From NCBI GenBank assembly GCA_002360925.1, contig DERN01000003.1, positions 388,188 through 452,187 on the forward strand: a stretch of 64,000 nt of DNA. The letters run 5' to 3'. The position numbers were made by a program, and so were the translations under genes. The notes beneath the pieces are model-generated. The model made no database searches. It was not told the origin of the DNA and saw nothing but the letters and a program-made list of their open reading frames with translations. Positions 9,161 to 16,686 of the stretch are shown in pieces (positions within the stretch are counted from its first letter, which is position 1; every line of letters begins with the position of its first letter). Source of the DNA: Flavobacteriaceae bacterium UBA3339 (GTDB lineage Bacteria > Bacteroidota > Bacteroidia > Flavobacteriales > Flavobacteriaceae).

Positions 9161-9730
9161 ATGGAATCAGATATAACAATCTTTAAATCATTGATTCATT
9201 TAATTGAAACTTTACAAACTGAAAATGATTGCAGAGAGTTTTTAGAAAAATTACGTTGGAAAAATGAGCCTATTTGCCCTCATTGCGGAAGTGTATCTGA
9301 AAATCATTACAAATTACGTTCAAAAGACAGATTTAAAGGACTTTATAAATGCAGAGATTGTAGAAGTCGATTTACTGTAACTGTCGGAACTATGTTTGAA
9401 GGATCACATATCAAACTAAGAAAATGGTTCTTAGCAATCTATATATTTACTTCACATAAGAAAGGAATCAGTAGTGTACAATTAGCAAAAGACATCAATG
9501 TTACTCAAAAATCAGCTTGGTTTATACTAAGTAGAATCCGCCATAATTTTCGTGATAAATCAGAAATTATATTTGAAGGCATTACACAAGCCGATGAAAC
9601 TTATGTTGGTGCTAAGAATAAGAATCGAATTATAATAAAAAACGAAAGCCTAATTTCAGTTTTAAAGATGAATTCGGATATTTCTTTATTTATAATTTCA
9701 TCTACAGAAAGCACTTGCTTAGTTCAGTGA
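9161..9730 (+). pseudogene. Truncated IS1595-family (ISXO2-like) transposase
   Basis: The N-terminal zinc ribbon is intact (CPHCGSV followed by YKCRDCRSRF, about residues 42-73), then a helix-turn-helix-like segment (KGISSVQLAKDINVTQKSAWF) and the start of the DDE domain with ADETYVGAKNKNR at about residue 144. Family members continue for another 130-170 residues with the remaining catalytic residues. Here similarity stops after KNKNR (near 9635) and the last 30 or so codons are unrelated. The enzyme lacks most of its catalytic domain and should be inactive. No terminal inverted repeats were identified. Confidence 0.82.
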
Positions 9731-9780
9731 GTTATATAAATAAGAAAGGAGAGTTAAAATCAAAGAAGAAAACATTGAAC

Positions 9781-11267
9781 ATGAATGAAGGAGTTCCTTT
9801 AAACTCCCGCCATTTAAAAAAGTTTAACAGCAACAGTTGTAAGTATATGAAGCATCTAAAATACAACAATGATGAGCAGATTTATTTATTTAGACATTCA
9901 AAGTACGAAGTAGGTAAAAAATCAATTTCATACTATTATAAAGAAAAATACCCAAAACTAAAATTCATAGAATGTGAAAGCAATACTCTCGTTAAAGCTA
10001 TGTATGAAGATACTTGGAAATACCAAAAAGAAAGAAATGGAAGTTTTGGAAATTTTAAGCTTAATAATACCGAATATTTATTGTCAGATTACGATTCAAT
10101 TGCTATTGATTTAGTGGCCGGTGAAAAAATTCCTAGATGATAAATTAGATGATTATTTAGAAAAATGCACTAATGACCCTACCTATGAAAATAAAAAGAA
10201 TAATTTTGATTATGATTCTTATGTTCGGGATTTTGTTAGTGCTTACGAAATTAACAATAGGTATTTTTCATTTATAAGAACTATTGAAGGCAGTGACGGA
10301 AGATTACATTCCAAATTTCAAAGAGCAAGTAAAAACATTAGACCATTTTTAAAAATTAATGGAGAATATATTTGGGAGGTTGATATTTCAGCTTCAGTTC
10401 CAACTATCTTTTGTTCTCAGTTAGAAGATTTAAAACAAGCAGTAGAAAAAGCCCTTAATCAGAGGAGGTTTTCAGTTAGAATTAGTAAACCCAGCGGGGG
10501 CGGAAGAAGAGAAGAAAGGTTCAAGTATAGATGCTGAAAGGAGCGAGAAGTCGAAAAGAGAACTTTCTCCCTCTCACTCCATGATTCCAAAAATGTATTT
10601 AAAGGTTAATAATGATAATTTAACTTCTATATTAATGTCTCAGTTAGGCGATATTTCTAAATCTTGGTATCAAGAATTTACAAAAGAACTAAAATCATTT
10701 AAAGAGCATATTTATAATGATACTTTATATAGTGAAATGAATACGCCTTTTTTCGAAAGTTATAATAAGGATAATAATTTTTCAAATTATAAAAATAACA
10801 TAAGTAGCAAGAAAAAGAAGAAGACTTTTTATGAATTAGTTATCGCTAACGACATTGAAGGGCAAAGAAAATATCTAAAAAAGGATTTTTTAGCGGTTTT
10901 AAATGCCGATGATAATGTTTCAAATTTTAAAAGAATGAGAAATGTCTTTAAGAATATGTTTCCTATTATTTATGAAGTTAATAAAAAAATTAAAGAGCTT
11001 GATGACAATAGTAAACATAAATTATTTTCTCAATTAGTATTACAAAAAGAATCATATTTAGTTTTAGATGTTGTATGTAAAGAATTCAAAGAAAAACATA
11101 AAGACTGTAAGTTAATAACGCTCCATGATTGCATTATTACTACATCTGAATTTAAAGATGAATTACAAGAATTCATGGAAACAAGAATTTCCGAGATACT
11201 GAAAATCAAAATTAATACAAAACAAAAATGTTTATCTTGTTTGCCTAGTATCGATATGGCTTCTTAA
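9781..11267 (+). pseudogene. Family-A-polymerase-like protein, broken by a frameshift and an insertion
   Basis: Three open segments form one gene: to about 10130 in the first frame, about 10125-10424 in the second, and 10638-11267 in the third. Removing one A from the A6 run at 10124-10129 and one 223-bp insertion (10425-10647) gives a continuous 420-residue reading frame from ATG 9781. The joined product shows GRLHSKFQ and NIRPFLKINGEYIWEVDISAS (palm motif A-like Asp), a Lys/Arg-rich RKYLKKDF segment where motif B is expected, and LHDCIITT (motif C-like HD). This layout matches single-subunit polymerase-like proteins of Bacteroidota mobile elements; exact activity is unknown. It is almost certainly non-functional as it stands. 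Confidence 0.65.
10425..10647. mobile_element. 223-bp insertion flanked by a 10-bp direct repeat
   Basis: TCTCAGTTAG occurs at 10415-10424 and again at 10638-10647. Deleting one copy plus the 213 bases between them joins codons SQL on both sides in the same phase and restores the polymerase-like frame. The insert includes an unusually GC-rich block (about 10485-10580) with purine-rich then pyrimidine-rich tracts able to pair. No transposase and no clear terminal inverted repeats are visible, so it would be a non-autonomous element. Confidence 0.6.
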
Positions 11268-11273
11268 GAATTA

Positions 11274-11282
11274 CCCCCCCCC
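11274..11282 (+). repeat. C9 homopolymer
   Basis: Nine consecutive C residues lie just after the stop of the polymerase-like gene in otherwise AT-rich DNA. Confidence 0.9.
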
Positions 11283-11288
11283 GTAACA

Positions 11289-11350
11289 AAAGTCCGTGAA
11301 AACTTGAGATGGTAAAATCCCTATGTTTTTGCGGGCTTTTTTCTTTCAAC
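11289..11350 (+). terminator. Terminator at the end of the accessory segment
   Basis: AAAGTCCGTGAAAAC and GTTTTTGCGGGCTTT pair over 15 positions with G-U wobbles, closed by a 31-base loop and followed by a T run. Confidence 0.75.
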
Positions 11351-11420
11351 ATAATTTGTAGCCAATATGTGTATATATACCTTAAATTATACATTTCAAT
11401 TTATCATGAATTAAAATGTG

Positions 11421-11556
11421 TTACCCCCACCTTTTATAAGCCCTTTAGGTAATTTCGTTTCTTCTATCGCCTCTCCATTTTTTTATATGTTTACAATATT
11501 GCATAGTATTTATCATCATTATATAAGAAAGGAGATATTTGAAAATGTGGGGGTAA
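11421..11556. repeat. 136-bp segment bounded by inverted repeats (MITE-like)
   Basis: TTACCCCCACCTTTT at the left end and the reverse complement of TTACCCCCACATTTT at the right end match at 14 of 15 positions. The flanks begin AATG on both right sides of the termini (AATGTG before, AATGCA after), a weak hint of target duplication. No ORF inside is convincing. Confidence 0.45.
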
Positions 11557-11625
11557 AATGCAGGGAAAAAGAGATAAAAAAAAATTGCAAACCCTTAAAC
11601 TCTAAAGATTTACAACTTTATTAAG

Positions 11626-11705
11626 TACCTGAGGTGGGAATCGAACCCACACTCCGAAGAACACGAGTTTGAGTCGTGCGCGTCTACCAATTCCGCCACT
11701 CAGGC
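11626..11705 (-). tRNA. tRNA-Leu (anticodon CAA)
   Basis: The minus strand begins GCCTGAGTGGCGGAATTGG, a canonical leucine tRNA 5' half with a G18-G19 D-loop. The anticodon arm CACGA-CTCAAAC-TCGTG gives CAA; a short variable arm and T arm TGTGGGTTCGATTCCCAC follow; the acceptor closes with CTCAGGT and discriminator A. CCA is not encoded. Its 3' end faces the accessory region. Confidence 0.95.
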
Positions 11706-11799
11706 TTTTTGTTCGTAATTGTGAATGCAAATGTAATTTACATTTTTTTTCTAACCAAATAAAAAAACAAAAAAATGCGACGCACGTTAAAATTATTTT

Positions 11800-11807
11800 T
11801 AAATTTG
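11800..11807 (+). promoter_or_regulatory. -7 box for prs
   Basis: TAAATTTG fits the Bacteroidota consensus TAnnTTTG, 45 bases before the prs ATG. Confidence 0.5.
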
Positions 11808-11851
11808 CAGTCTGAAAACAACTCAGCATATAACTACTAATTTAAAAAGCA

Positions 11852-12793
11852 ATGACTTACTTTGAACCAGAAGCAAAAATTTTTGCATGTTCACAAAGTA
11901 AAGTGTTAGCAGAAAAAATTGCTAAACACTACGGAATAGAATTAGGAAACGTTTCTTTTTCGCATTATAGCGATGGAGAATTCCAACCATCGTTCGAAGA
12001 ATCGATTCGTGGATTGCGTGTATTCTTAATTTGTTCTACTTTTCCAAGTGCAGACAACTTAATGGAATTGTTATTGATGATCGATGCGGCAAAACGTGCT
12101 TCGGCACGTCACATTACAGCAGTAATTCCTTATTTTGGGTGGGCTCGTCAAGACAGAAAAGACAAACCGCGTGTGCCGATAGGTGCTAAATTAGTAGCAA
12201 AAATGTTAGAAGCTGCAGGTGCTACACGTGTTATGACAATGGATTTACATGCAGATCAAATTCAAGGTTTCTTTGAAAAACCGGTTGATCATTTATACGC
12301 ATCTACAATCTTTTTACCTTACATTAAATCGTTAAATTTAGACAATCTAACGATTGCTTCTCCTGATATGGGAGGTTCAAAACGTGCTTATGCTTATGCT
12401 AAATACCTAAGTTCCGAAGTTGTAGTTTGTTACAAACAACGCAAAAAAGCAAACGTAATTGACACAATGGAATTGATTGGAGACGTAAAAAGTAGAAATG
12501 TAATCTTGGTTGATGACATGATCGATACCGGAGGAACATTAGCAAAAGCAGCTGATGTAATGATTGAGCGCGGAGCTTTAAGCGTAAGAGCAATTTGCAC
12601 ACATCCGATTTTATCTGGTGGAGCTTATGAAAAAATCGAAAATTCTTCTTTAACAGAATTAATCGTTACAGATTCTATTCCGTTGAAAAAGGAGTCAAGT
12701 AAAATCAAAGTATTAAGTTGTGCCGAATTATTTGCTGATGTAATGCACATGGTTCAAAACAATACGTCGATTAGCGACAAGTTTATTATGTAA
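11852..12793 (+). CDS. prs: Ribose-phosphate pyrophosphokinase (PRPP synthase)
   Basis: Makes PRPP from ribose 5-phosphate and ATP, feeding purine, pyrimidine, His and Trp synthesis. Class I features are complete in 313 residues: FSHYSDGEF near the N-terminus, the flexible loop YFGWARQDRKDKPRVPI, the divalent-metal His MTMDLHADQIQGFF, and the ribose-phosphate loop LVDDMIDTGGTLAKAA near residue 225. It is co-oriented with rplY 25 bp downstream, a common pairing. Confidence 0.97.
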   Translation: MTYFEPEAKIFACSQSKVLAEKIAKHYGIELGNVSFSHYSDGEFQPSFEESIRGLRVFLICSTFPSADNLMELLLMIDAAKRASARHITAVIPYFGWARQDRKDKPRVPIGAKLVAKMLEAAGATRVMTMDLHADQIQGFFEKPVDHLYASTIFLPYIKSLNLDNLTIASPDMGGSKRAYAYAKYLSSEVVVCYKQRKKANVIDTMELIGDVKSRNVILVDDMIDTGGTLAKAADVMIERGALSVRAICTHPILSGGAYEKIENSSLTELIVTDSIPLKKESSKIKVLSCAELFADVMHMVQNNTSISDKFIM

Positions 12794-12818
12794 TTTTATT
12801 AATTTTTATATATTTAAA

Positions 12819-13427
12819 ATGAAATCAATTTCAATTAAAGGACAAGAAAGAGAAAGCGTAGGTAAAGTAGCTACTAAAACCGCACGTAATGCTGGATTGG
12901 TTCCTTGCGTAGTTTACGGAGGAGAACAACCAGTACATTTTACAGCTGAAGAAAAAGCGTTCAAAAGCTTAGTGTATACTCCAAACGTACACACTGTTGC
13001 TATTGATTTAGGTGGTAAAAAAGTTGACGCTATTTTACAAGACATCCAATTCGATCCGGTATCTGACAAAATCTTACACATCGATTTTTATCAGTTAAAT
13101 CCAGAGAAAGAAATCACAATGGAAGTTCCTGTAAAAGTTATCGGTAACTCTAAAGGTGTTATGGCTGGTGGTGTTTTACGTTTAAACCAACGTAAATTAA
13201 AAGTTCGTGCTTTACCTGCTAACTTACCTGATTTTGTAGAAGCTGATATTACAGAATTAGAAATGGGTAACAAGTTATATGTAACAAAAATCCCTACAGA
13301 TAACTTTAAATTATTACACCCAGACAATACGGTAGTTGCTCAAGTACGTATTTCTCGTGCTGCAATGAAAGCTGCTCAAGAAGCTGCAAAAGCAGAAAAA
13401 GGAGCTGCAAAAGGAAAGAAAAAATAA
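12819..13427 (+). CDS. rplY: 50S ribosomal protein L25 (CTC form)
   Basis: Binds 5S rRNA on the large subunit. At 202 residues this is the long two-domain CTC form. The N-terminal L25 domain (about 1-90: SIKGQERESVGKVATK, VVYGGEQPVHF, ILHIDFYQLNPEKEI) is followed by a beta-barrel C-terminal domain (about 95-180) and a Lys/Ala-rich tail that may contact RNA. A strong terminator follows. Confidence 0.95.
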   Translation: MKSISIKGQERESVGKVATKTARNAGLVPCVVYGGEQPVHFTAEEKAFKSLVYTPNVHTVAIDLGGKKVDAILQDIQFDPVSDKILHIDFYQLNPEKEITMEVPVKVIGNSKGVMAGGVLRLNQRKLKVRALPANLPDFVEADITELEMGNKLYVTKIPTDNFKLLHPDNTVVAQVRISRAAMKAAQEAAKAEKGAAKGKKK

Positions 13428-13445
13428 TTTCAATCTTTTTATACG

Positions 13446-13476
13446 AAAAAGCCTCGGAATTCCGAGGCTTTTTTTA
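13446..13476 (+). terminator. Terminator after rplY
   Basis: AAAAAGCCTCGGAATTCCGAGGCTTTTT is fully self-complementary and ends in a T run. Confidence 0.93.
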
Positions 13477-13510
13477 TTGATTCCTTTTTATAGTTAAATC
13501 ATATTAAGAT

Positions 13511-13561
13511 GTCATTCCAACTAAGGAAGAATCTTAAAGATTCTTCCTTAGTTGGAATGAC
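13511..13561. repeat. 51-bp near-perfect palindrome (25-bp arms)
   Basis: The arm beginning GTCATTCCAACTAAGGAAGA (13511-13535) is repeated exactly in reverse complement at 13537-13561, with only one central base (A, 13536). The arm ends GTCATTCC/GGAATGAC match the ends of the repeat at 13792. It lies between the rplY terminator and the pyk terminator and is not followed by a T run, so it is more likely a REP-type or mobile repeat than a terminator. Confidence 0.85.
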
Positions 13562-13690
13562 GCCCAGAACTTTATTATGTGAAATTATAATGACTTAGTT
13601 ACATTTGGGCAAATCCCTTCAGGTCGGGCTTTTCGCGGTCGCTTTTTGTTTTTGCAAAACAAAAGAGTTTCAACAAGGCTTTAATCCCTT
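13562..13690. other. Intergenic DNA with a small dyad, no gene
   Basis: No ORF. It contains GGTCGGGCTTTTCGCGGTCG followed by a TTTTGTTTT/AAAACAAAA hairpin and AAGGCTTTAATCCC, reminiscent of dispersed Bacteroidota intergenic elements, but identity is not provable here. Confidence 0.4.
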
Positions 13691-13697
13691 TTGCATA

Positions 13698-13732
13698 AAA
13701 AAAGATCATTCCGTTTTTTAAGAATGATCTTT
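13698..13732 (-). terminator. Terminator downstream of pyk
   Basis: AAAGATCATTC and GAATGATCTTT form an 11-bp stem; on the minus strand it ends in a run of seven T. It is 190 bp past the pyk stop, so REP-like DNA would be transcribed in the 3' UTR. Confidence 0.7.
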
Positions 13733-13791
13733 GTAGTTTATTTTAATGACTATTTGGAACTTTATACCAAAATATTAGCAAAACACATTTC

Positions 13792-13892
13792 TGTCATTCC
13801 GTGTTTGACACGGAATCGCATTGCTATTTAATTTTGTGCGATACTGACCCGAGCTTGCGAATCGTACGAAGTAAAACAAGTTCAGTATGACA
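13792..13892. repeat. REP-like repeat with nested dyads
   Basis: Outer TGTCAT/ATGACA enclose a hairpin ATTCCGTGT-TTG-ACACGGAAT (13796-13816) and a second dyad ATACTGA/TCAGTAT. The CATTCCGTG-type stem is shared in style with the palindrome at 13511. There is no coding capacity. Confidence 0.55.
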
Positions 13893-13921
13893 ATAAAAAC
13901 TAATCTTACAAATAATCATTT

Positions 13922-15352
13922 TTATTCAATTTCCGAAACCCGAATTGTATTTACCATACCTTTTTCTTTAATCGGCATCGAAGCTAAGTTAATCGTGAAA
14001 TCTCCAGCTCTTACATAACCTTTTTCTTTCGCAATTCCGTTGATATCTTCAATTGTAACATCGGTACTTTCGTATTTATCATACCAAAAAACAGTTACAC
14101 CCCAAAGTAAATTCAACTGCGTTAACATGTATTTGTTCGACGTAAACGCTAAAATATGTGAATTTGGTCTCCAAGCCGAAATTTGAAACGCAGTATAACC
14201 TGAATTCGTTAAGGTATTAATAACCTTTGCTTCGATATCATTTGCCATTGTAGCTGCATGATAACAAACCGATTTGGTAATGTAACGTTTCGTTTTAATT
14301 TTAGGATCGTTTACCGGCAACTTAATTAAATCTGAATCCTCAACGCTTAAAATTATCTGAGTCATTTTTTCGATTACCTGGACCGGATAATTTCCTACCG
14401 AAGTTTCACCAGAAAGCATTACCGCATCAGCTCCGTCCATAACAGAGTTTGCAACGTCGTTTACTTCGGCACGAGTTGGCGTTAAACTTGTAATCATACT
14501 TTCCATCATTTGTGTGGCAATAATTACAGGAATACGTGCATATTTAGCTTTATGAACTAATTTCTTTTGAATTAACGGAACTTCTTGCGCCGGAATTTCA
14601 ACACCCAAATCTCCACGAGCAACCATTAATCCGTCGCAATGTGATACAATTTGATTGATGTTTGCGACAGCTTCAGGTTTTTCGATTTTTGCAATAATCG
14701 GAATCTTGTGATCAGAATGTTCTTCGATCAATAAACGCAAATCCTCTAAATCTTCCTGGGTTCTAACAAAAGACAATGCAATCCAATCTACTTCTAACTT
14801 AACTGCAAATTTTGCATCTTTAATGTCTTTTTCGGTTAAAGCGGGCAACGAAACTTTTGTATTCGGAAGATTAACCCCTTTTTTAGATTTTAACGGACCG
14901 CCTTGAACCACTTTTGCTTTAACTTCGTGTTTACGATCGGTTTCTAAAACAGTAAAAATCAATTTTCCATCGTCTAACATGATCGTTTCCCCAGGATTTA
15001 CATCTTGCGGAAAACTTTTATAATTCATGTAAACACGTTGAGCAGTTCCTAAAAACTCTTCTTCGGTCGAAAAAGTAATGATGTCATCTTTCTTTAAAAC
15101 AACTTCATCTTTCATTACTCCAACACGTAATTTAGGACCTTGTAAATCGGCTAAAATCGATGTGTTATAATGAAATTCCTGATTTAATTCTCGAATAATG
15201 CGTACTTTATCTTCAATATCGAAATAATCTGCGTGCGAAAAGTTAATTCTAAAAACATTTACACCAGCTTCTATCATTTGTTGAATCACTTCTTTGGTGC
15301 TGCAAGCCGGACCTAAAGTTGCGACTACTTTTGTTTTTTTTCTTGTTAACAT
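13922..15352 (-). CDS. pyk: Pyruvate kinase
   Basis: Final glycolytic step, phosphoenolpyruvate plus ADP to pyruvate plus ATP. The 476-residue length is typical. The barrel carries VFRINFSHADYFD, ADLQGPKLRVG, the catalytic-Lys region IPIIAKIEKPEAV, the signature LMVARGDLGVEIP and MDGADAVMLSGETSVGNYP; a C-terminal allosteric-type domain follows (about 350-476). It is last in the acpP-fabF-rnc-IPExxxVDY-pyk series, one base after the preceding gene. Confidence 0.97.
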   Translation of the reverse strand: MLTRKKTKVVATLGPACSTKEVIQQMIEAGVNVFRINFSHADYFDIEDKVRIIRELNQEFHYNTSILADLQGPKLRVGVMKDEVVLKKDDIITFSTEEEFLGTAQRVYMNYKSFPQDVNPGETIMLDDGKLIFTVLETDRKHEVKAKVVQGGPLKSKKGVNLPNTKVSLPALTEKDIKDAKFAVKLEVDWIALSFVRTQEDLEDLRLLIEEHSDHKIPIIAKIEKPEAVANINQIVSHCDGLMVARGDLGVEIPAQEVPLIQKKLVHKAKYARIPVIIATQMMESMITSLTPTRAEVNDVANSVMDGADAVMLSGETSVGNYPVQVIEKMTQIILSVEDSDLIKLPVNDPKIKTKRYITKSVCYHAATMANDIEAKVINTLTNSGYTAFQISAWRPNSHILAFTSNKYMLTQLNLLWGVTVFWYDKYESTDVTIEDINGIAKEKGYVRAGDFTINLASMPIKEKGMVNTIRVSEIE

Positions 15353-15353
15353 A

Positions 15354-15872
15354 TTAAAATATTAAATTTTTTTGAGATTTTGTGCTTAACGATTCCATAT
15401 CGACAATAAATTGGGTTGATATATTGTTGATTTCTTCTAATTTTTTCAAGATATCATTACTGTCGAAACAATCATCTATATTTTCAATTTGCAAAAAGAA
15501 ATCAATGCTTTTCCATTCCGAAATAAGAAATTCCGTCGACGAAAAAAGATCGCTTTCTCCGTTAAAAAGAAATCCGCCTTTTTCTAGATTACTAATGGAA
15601 TAGTTTGATTTATTTTCGATCAATCTCCAAATCAAGTGGTTTTTGTGATCTCTGAATTTGAAATTGCGGAAATAATTAATCCCGTTTTCGGTTGTTAAAG
15701 AGATTTCTTGTTGAAGTTTTTGAAAATGAACTTTTAGGGTTTTGTTTAAATGAAAAGCCATTTTATAATCAGGCATATTTGATTTAATGGCTATTAAAAG
15801 AATGTCATCGTAATCATCGTCATGATCCAATTTATAAAGGATCTCGTTTGTATTTTTCTTTTGTAGTGTCAT
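15354..15872 (-). CDS. IPExxxVDY family protein (divergent signature)
   Basis: 172-residue acidic cytoplasmic protein of unknown function. It shows the family body (YKMAFHLNKTLKVHFQKL, YFRNFKFRDHKNHLIWRLIENKS), and the C-terminal signature is degenerate: ISTQFIVDM aligns with IPExxxVDY, keeping I, V and D. Its place between rnc and pyk is the conserved flavobacterial position, which strongly supports the call despite the divergence. Confidence 0.82.
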   Translation of the reverse strand: MTLQKKNTNEILYKLDHDDDYDDILLIAIKSNMPDYKMAFHLNKTLKVHFQKLQQEISLTTENGINYFRNFKFRDHKNHLIWRLIENKSNYSISNLEKGGFLFNGESDLFSSTEFLISEWKSIDFFLQIENIDDCFDSNDILKKLEEINNISTQFIVDMESLSTKSQKNLIF

Positions 15873-15927
15873 TTAACATCAAAAATACAAAATAATAATC
15901 TATTGAACGATCAATCTAAAGATTTAA

Positions 15928-16680
15928 TCATTTTTTAATACACTGTTGTATTTCAGTTTGAAGAGCGTAAAATGCTCGCTGAGCTACTTTTTCTTCGGCT
16001 TTTTTCTTACTTGTTGCGCGGGCTTTTGCAATAAGCTGATCGTTTAAATAAAGTTTTGAAGAGAAATGTTTGATAAAATCTTTTCCGTCATCATCGGTTG
16101 TTTCGAATTTAAAGGTCTTTTTGTGCTTCTGACAATATTCGATAAAAAGACTTTTGTAGCTCGCAATTTTATTTTCGAGATATTCCAGATCTTTTACTTC
16201 TGTTAAAATGTTTTTGTAGATAAAACGTTCGCATGCCGTAAAACCGGCATCTACATAAATAGCGCCAATTAAAGCTTCTAGAAGGTTTCCGTAAATATTA
16301 TCTCCAAATTGACTTAAAGCAGCTTTCGTATGCAAGAAATCGACTAAATTCAATCGTTTTCCTACATTGTTTAAATGTGAACGACTTACGATTTTGGAAC
16401 GCATTTGCGTAAGATAACCTTCGTCGCCTTTCGGAGCATTTTTATAAAGAAAAGCTGCAATTACAGAGCCTAAAATAGCATCGCCTAGAAACTCAAGACG
16501 TTCATAATTTACAGGTTCGCCATTATCGTTCGATTTGTTTAAAGAACGATGTGTGAAAGCAGTTTCGAAAAGTGTAATGTTTTTGGGTTTGTTGCCAATT
16601 ACAGAGGTCATAGATGAATAAAAAATCCCGCTATTTTGCAGCCGGGATTTTCTATTCAATATTTTCTGAAGCCAATTCAT
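15928..16680 (-). CDS. rnc: Ribonuclease III
   Basis: Double-strand-specific endoribonuclease for rRNA and mRNA processing. The 250 residues comprise an RNase III domain (about 30-165) with signature ERLEFLGDAILG at about 60-71 and the second metal-ligand region NLLEALIGAIYVDAG, then a C-terminal dsRNA-binding domain with the basic KKKAEEKVAQRAF helix. It starts 6 bp after fabF. Codons about 10-20 form a terminator-like hairpin (see 16622-16651). Confidence 0.95.
   Translation of the reverse strand: MNWLQKILNRKSRLQNSGIFYSSMTSVIGNKPKNITLFETAFTHRSLNKSNDNGEPVNYERLEFLGDAILGSVIAAFLYKNAPKGDEGYLTQMRSKIVSRSHLNNVGKRLNLVDFLHTKAALSQFGDNIYGNLLEALIGAIYVDAGFTACERFIYKNILTEVKDLEYLENKIASYKSLFIEYCQKHKKTFKFETTDDDGKDFIKHFSSKLYLNDQLIAKARATSKKKAEEKVAQRAFYALQTEIQQCIKK
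16622..16651 (-). terminator. Terminator-like hairpin inside the start of rnc
   Basis: On the minus strand AAAATCCCG pairs exactly with CGGGATTTT over 9 bp, loop GCTGCAAAATAG, followed by a six-T run. It begins about 30 bases into rnc and about 35 bases after the fabF stop, so it could end or attenuate fabF transcripts while lying in coding sequence. Confidence 0.55.
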
Positions 16681-16686
16681 GCTTTT

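Noticed and set aside
10124..10140. Programmed ribosomal frameshift in the polymerase-like gene
   Set aside because: The shift is +1 at an A run without a canonical slippery heptamer or downstream structure, and the gene is also interrupted by an insertion, so decay or sequencing error is simpler.
10581..11267. Independent gene starting at ATG 10581
   Set aside because: Its first 19 codons belong to the inserted 223-bp segment; the remainder is the C-terminal part of the polymerase-like protein.
11418..11624. 68-codon plus-strand ORF next to tRNA-Leu
   Set aside because: It starts inside one inverted-repeat arm, runs through the other and has low-complexity, non-protein-like sequence.
11626..11705. 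Attachment-site duplication of tRNA-Leu
   Set aside because: No second copy of the tRNA 3' end was seen between 8518 and 11625.
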